This document shows positions 60,587 through 64,000 of a DNA stretch of 64,000 bases, one piece after another. Numbering within the stretch: position 1 is the stretch's first letter; each line of letters starts with the position of its first letter. Made by a program: the position numbers and the translations under genes. The stretch covers positions 1 through 64,000 of the forward strand of contig NZ_JBAKBF010000001.1 in the NCBI RefSeq assembly GCF_036881715.1. The letters run 5' to 3'. The notes under the pieces were generated by a model. That model was not told the origin of the DNA. It saw only the letters and a program-made list of their open reading frames with translations, and did not search any database. The DNA comes from Pannonibacter anstelovis. GTDB lineage: Bacteria; Pseudomonadota; Alphaproteobacteria; Rhizobiales; Stappiaceae.

Positions 60587-61723
60587 ATGCCGGAGTTGTT
60601 CCTGCCGTTGCTGGAGAAGGCCGTGTTTGACGTTGATACCGTGGTCATCGGTGCAGGGGCCGTAGGGTTGGCTGTGGCGCGCGCGCTGGCGGAAAGCGGG
60701 CGCGAGGTCATGGTGCTGGAGCGCCATGGCCTGATTGGTTCGGAGACGAGTTCCCGCAATTCCGAAGTCATCCATGCCGGGATCTACTATCCGAAAGGCA
60801 GCCTGAAGGCTGAGCTTTGCGTGGAAGGCAAGGAGCGGCTCTATGCCTACTGTGCCGCACGCGGCATTGGCCACAGGCGCTGCGGCAAGCTGATCGTGGC
60901 AACGTCTCCTGAACAGGTGTGCGAACTGGAGGCGATTGCCGCACGTGCGGCCGCCAATGGTGTTCACGGCCTTGTCCTTCTGACGCAGGCTGAGGCGCAG
61001 GCGCTGGAGCCCGCGCTTGCCTGTGAGGCTGCGCTGCTGTCGCCTTCGACCGGCATCCTCGACAGCCACGGCTACATGCAGGCGCTTGAAGGGGATATCA
61101 CCTCTCAGGGCGGGCAGGTGGTGCTGCACAGTTGTGTTGCCGCAATCCATCATCGCAGCGGTGGCGGCTTCGAGCTGCTGATGGAGGGGGCGGACGGTTA
61201 CCGGTTCTCCTGCCGCCATCTTGTGGTCAGTGCGGGGCTCTCCTCCTTGCGGCTGCTGTCAACGCTGGAAGGCTATCCGCAGCGGCCTTTCTACATGGCC
61301 AAGGGCAACTATTTCCGCTTGTCTGCCCGTCCGCCATTCTCGCGTCTGATCTATCCGGTGCCGGAGCCGGGCGGCCTTGGCGTGCACCTGACGCTCGATC
61401 TGGCAGGGCAGGGGCGCTTCGGACCGGATGTGGAATGGGTCACAGGGGAGGAGTACACGGTCGATCCTGCCCGGGCGGATGGGTTCTATGCCGCGATCCG
61501 GCGCTATTGGCCGGATTTGCCCGGTGAAGCTCTGCTGCCTGACTATGCAGGTATTCGCCCCAAGCTGACAGGTGAAGGGGAGCCTGCGGCAGATTTCCTT
61601 ATCGAAACGCAAGCCAGTCACAAAATCGCCGGCCTTGTGAATTTGCTTGGAATCGAATCGCCCGGACTGACCGCCTCAATGGCGATTGGCGCCCGCGTTG
61701 CCTTGATTGTTAATGGTGAATGA
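60587..61723 (+). CDS. FAD-dependent oxidoreductase, L-2-hydroxyglutarate oxidase-like
   Basis: 378 residues of the DAO/LhgO family. The FAD site is DVDTVVIGAGAVGLAVARAL, followed by SSRNSEVIHAGIYYPKGS and a C-terminal GLVNLLGIESPGLTASMAIG. It would oxidise L-2-hydroxyglutarate to 2-oxoglutarate. It starts 35 bases after the protease-like gene on the same strand. Other L-2-hydroxy acids cannot be excluded. Confidence 0.9.
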   Translation: MPELFLPLLEKAVFDVDTVVIGAGAVGLAVARALAESGREVMVLERHGLIGSETSSRNSEVIHAGIYYPKGSLKAELCVEGKERLYAYCAARGIGHRRCGKLIVATSPEQVCELEAIAARAAANGVHGLVLLTQAEAQALEPALACEAALLSPSTGILDSHGYMQALEGDITSQGGQVVLHSCVAAIHHRSGGGFELLMEGADGYRFSCRHLVVSAGLSSLRLLSTLEGYPQRPFYMAKGNYFRLSARPPFSRLIYPVPEPGGLGVHLTLDLAGQGRFGPDVEWVTGEEYTVDPARADGFYAAIRRYWPDLPGEALLPDYAGIRPKLTGEGEPAADFLIETQASHKIAGLVNLLGIESPGLTASMAIGARVALIVNGE

Positions 61724-61915
61724 AGAGCATTTTGCGTTCTGCGAATTACTGCCGCATTTCGTTTCTAGAAAGGGGTCTTGGAAGACCGGATTAAGGGTTT
61801 GGTATTCCTGTTTTGGCCGCTGTTCAGAAAACGTGAGGTAAAAGGTGCCGCATTGCAGCATTTTAATGGACGAGAGCCCTAAGTATCTCATATTATTGTT
61901 GCAACGCTTTGTGTC

Positions 61916-63574
61916 ATGTGCGACCTCCAAGGCCTTCCTGCATCGCTGGTGACCCACTTTCCTCGGGCAATTGACGTGATCGATCGACGCAAGTTTCTCG
62001 TGACCAGTTCGCTGTGTCTCGGCTCCCTTTCTGGCGGCCTGGGGCTGCTGACGCGTGCTGCTCTGGCTCAGGAGGGCACTGCTGCTCCGGCCGCTCCTGT
62101 GGCGGCTCCCGCGCCGGCATTTTCCTTCGACGGGCTCGTCGAGCAAATGCGCCAGAAGGCGCGTGAGGCCTATCAGGAAAGTGCCGCAGAGCTGCCTGAG
62201 CGCTTTGCCACCCTCGATTACGACCAGTACCGCGCGATCCGTTTCCGTCCGGACAAGGCTGTCTGGCGTGATGCTGGTGTGAACTATGAAATGCAGGCCT
62301 TCCCCCCGGGTGGCCTCTACAGCAAGCCCGTTCAGATCTATGAGGTTGATGGGCCGAACCTGCGTGAGTTGCATTTCACAGGCGCGGATTTCGAATACCG
62401 CGAGCCGCTCAATGCAGCTGACTTCGAGGGGCAGGATCTGCCGGGTGTGGCTGGTTTCCGGCTGCATTATCCTTTGAACCGGCCGGAGTACAAGGACGAG
62501 CTGATCGCCTTCCTTGGCTCGAGCTATTTCCGGGCGCTTGGCAAAGGCTCCATCTACGGCCTGTCCGCACGCGGGCTGGCCATTGATACGGCAGCCGGCC
62601 GGCCGGAGGAGTTTCCGAGCTTCACGCGTTTCTTCATCGAGCGGCCGCAGCCTGGGCAAAACAGCCTCAAGATCTGGGCCGAGCTGGAGAGTGAGCGGGT
62701 GACCGGTGCCTATGCCTTCGTGGTAACGCCGGGCATCAACACCGAAGTCGAGGTAGATGCGCGTATTTTCCTGCGCGGTGACGTGGACCGTCTGGGCATT
62801 GCGCCGCTGACGTCCATGTATCTCTTTGGCGAGAATGACCGGACGGGGTTCGATGATTTCCGCCCTGAGGTTCATGACAGCGACGGGTTGCTCATCCTGC
62901 ATGCGTCCGGTGAGCGCCAGTGGCGCCCGCTGGTCAATCCGCGCAATCTGGCACTGTCGTTCTTCTCTGCCGAGAAGCTTCAGGGATTTGGGCTGATCCA
63001 GCGGGACCGTAATTTCGAAAATTATCAGGACACGGAAGCCAAGTATGAGCGCCGTCCGTCCTTGTGGATCGAACCGCTGGATGATTGGGGCAATGGGCAC
63101 GTGATGCTGGCTGAAATTCCTTCCCAGAAGGAAATTCACGACAACATCGCCGCATTCTGGGTCCCGGCGGAGCCTGCGAAGGCCGGCGCCGAACTGCGGT
63201 TCCGCTACCGCATGTATTGGGGCCGCGAACCGGAGCCGGGCACAGACCTCGCGCAGATTACGGATACCCGCACCGGCCACGGCGGCAGCGCGGCTTCTGA
63301 CTACGACAACGCGCTGCGCAAGTTCGTGGTCGAGTTCAAGGATGGTCCGCTGCTGTCTATCGGCGGCGACGCGGCCCTTGAACCCAAACTTTGGGCGCAG
63401 AATGCAGAGGTACGCAATCCGCTGCTTCAGCAACTGCAACCTGGACACTGGCGTTTCATCTTTGACCTTTACCGGGAAGATGCGAACCAGCCGTCCGAAA
63501 TGAGCTTGTCCCTGTTCTTGAATGGCAAGGCAGTGACAGAGACCTGGATGTACCAATGGAACAAAACGGTTTGA
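61916..63574 (+). CDS. opgG: Glucan biosynthesis protein G
   Basis: 552 residues. It acts in the periplasm on the backbone of osmoregulated periplasmic glucans. The N-terminus has a Tat-like signal (IDRRKFLVTSS, hydrophobic run, cleaved near ALA-Q), followed by an Ala/Pro-rich linker. The MdoG domain includes YRAIRFRPDKAVWRD, FLGSSYFRALG and a C-terminal FDLYREDANQPSEM. ATG 61916 is used; a GTG at 61976 just before the twin arginines is an alternative. Confidence 0.93.
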   Translation: MCDLQGLPASLVTHFPRAIDVIDRRKFLVTSSLCLGSLSGGLGLLTRAALAQEGTAAPAAPVAAPAPAFSFDGLVEQMRQKAREAYQESAAELPERFATLDYDQYRAIRFRPDKAVWRDAGVNYEMQAFPPGGLYSKPVQIYEVDGPNLRELHFTGADFEYREPLNAADFEGQDLPGVAGFRLHYPLNRPEYKDELIAFLGSSYFRALGKGSIYGLSARGLAIDTAAGRPEEFPSFTRFFIERPQPGQNSLKIWAELESERVTGAYAFVVTPGINTEVEVDARIFLRGDVDRLGIAPLTSMYLFGENDRTGFDDFRPEVHDSDGLLILHASGERQWRPLVNPRNLALSFFSAEKLQGFGLIQRDRNFENYQDTEAKYERRPSLWIEPLDDWGNGHVMLAEIPSQKEIHDNIAAFWVPAEPAKAGAELRFRYRMYWGREPEPGTDLAQITDTRTGHGGSAASDYDNALRKFVVEFKDGPLLSIGGDAALEPKLWAQNAEVRNPLLQQLQPGHWRFIFDLYREDANQPSEMSLSLFLNGKAVTETWMYQWNKTV

Positions 63575-63606
63575 ATGGGGTTGTCATGGGAGACCAGGAG
63601 GCTTCT

Positions 63607-63966
63607 ATGTCGATTGAAACGGACTTTACCGCGGATGCGGAAGTGTCAGCGGTTGCAGCTGGTTTGGAGTTTGTCCGCACCCATACTGGCCGGGCGGACG
63701 TTGAGGATGCCTTGCTTGTGCAGGCAGTGACCGAGACGCTTGCGCTGCTTGGGCTGGACAGGACGGCGGAAGATCTGCTTGCGCAGGCAGACCGGGATGC
63801 AGCCACGCTGCGTCTGGTGGCGTCCTGCATGGCTCTGCCGCAGCCGCAGGTCGCTCTGGCCATGCCCGAGCACAACCTGCAGGGATCTTTCTTTCCGGCC
63901 CGCCTGCGTTCGGCAGCCGGTTTCCGCGGCCGTTTCGGTGCTCAGCCGCCGGTGGGTGAGGGCTGA
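63607..63966 (+). CDS. Small protein of unknown function downstream of opgG
   Basis: 119 residues. The start at ATG 63607 is fixed by a textbook AGGAGG five bases upstream; longer frames would overlap opgG. The product is acidic to neutral and helical, Ala/Leu-rich in the first 85 residues, with a Phe/Arg-rich end (GSFFPARLRSAAGFRGRFG). No domain is recognised. It sits between opgG and a start codon that may begin opgH, so a role with the glucan system is possible. Confidence 0.6.
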   Translation: MSIETDFTADAEVSAVAAGLEFVRTHTGRADVEDALLVQAVTETLALLGLDRTAEDLLAQADRDAATLRLVASCMALPQPQVALAMPEHNLQGSFFPARLRSAAGFRGRFGAQPPVGEG

Positions 63967-63971
63967 CATCC

Positions 63972-64000
63972 ATGATCGGGTCGGGGGAAAGCCGCCTGGC
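63972..64000 (+). CDS. Start of a gene cut by the window edge, possibly opgH
   Basis: ATG 63972 opens a frame reading MIGSGESRLA before the window ends. It comes five bases after the preceding stop codon. By position after opgG it may encode the glucan glucosyltransferase OpgH; ten residues are too few to confirm this. Confidence 0.3.

Overview
The window is high-GC (roughly 63-64% by eye), densely coded alphaproteobacterial chromosome. Gene content and order point to Hyphomicrobiales, possibly a Stappiaceae-like marine or soil heterotroph. The evidence is the block rpmG / NUDIX / DUF983 / rnr / topA / dprA / plsY / pyrC / pyrB / ruvX, a Ppx-rlmE pair, gatCA, a hut locus with the hutF/hutG route and NAGGN osmolyte genes. 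The family-level assignment is inference. No rRNA, prophage, transposase or CRISPR array was seen. One tRNA (Gln, CTG) is present.

Layout. (1) 0.3-6.9 kb: a butanediol-dehydrogenase-like gene and a flavin monooxygenase fused to an NTF2-like domain, behind a consensus sigma-54 promoter with an upstream enhancer palindrome. A Tat-exported metallo-beta-lactamase-fold hydrolase, a LysR regulator and an Rrf2 regulator divergent from a methyltransferase follow. (2) 7-13.9 kb: tRNA-Gln, Ppx/GppA with a ~270-residue basic disordered extension, rlmE, guaB, rsmB and a DUF4405 membrane protein. (3) 13.9-15.8 kb: four tandem minus-strand genes for RiPP precursors of the nitrile-hydratase-leader (NHLP) type. 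Their leaders are conserved, their cores are unrelated and cysteine-free, and no maturation enzyme is nearby. (4) 16-28.6 kb: the housekeeping block rpmG to ruvX, in which PyrC lacks its metal-binding and catalytic residues. (5) 28.8-42.6 kb: two GntR-type regulators (one is HutC), a UPF0173 hydrolase and a full histidine-utilisation locus: hutFC divergent from hutI-H-G-U, then a three-gene TRAP transporter and hutD. Two copies of a palindromic intergenic element lie here. (6) 42.7-51.2 kb: a ROK kinase plus class II aldolase pair, a Pot-type four-gene ABC importer and creatinase behind a structured leader. (7) 51.3-57.2 kb: a MarR regulator divergent from the NAGGN operon (amidotransferase, GNAT/ATP-grasp synthetase, M42 peptidase), and a TetR regulator with a perfect operator. 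(8) 57.4-64 kb: gatCA, an orphan trypsin-fold protein, an L-2-hydroxyglutarate-oxidase-like enzyme, opgG, a small unknown gene and the first codons of what may be opgH.

How the genes work together. The hut enzymes take histidine to glutamate plus formate through urocanate, imidazolonepropionate, formimidoylglutamate and formylglutamate; the embedded TRAP system probably imports a pathway substrate. Creatinase, with the importer before it, suggests scavenging of a creatine-like guanidino compound. NAGGN synthesis and periplasmic glucan synthesis both serve osmotic adaptation. The most novel-looking locus is the orphan four-precursor RiPP array at 13.9-15.8 kb.
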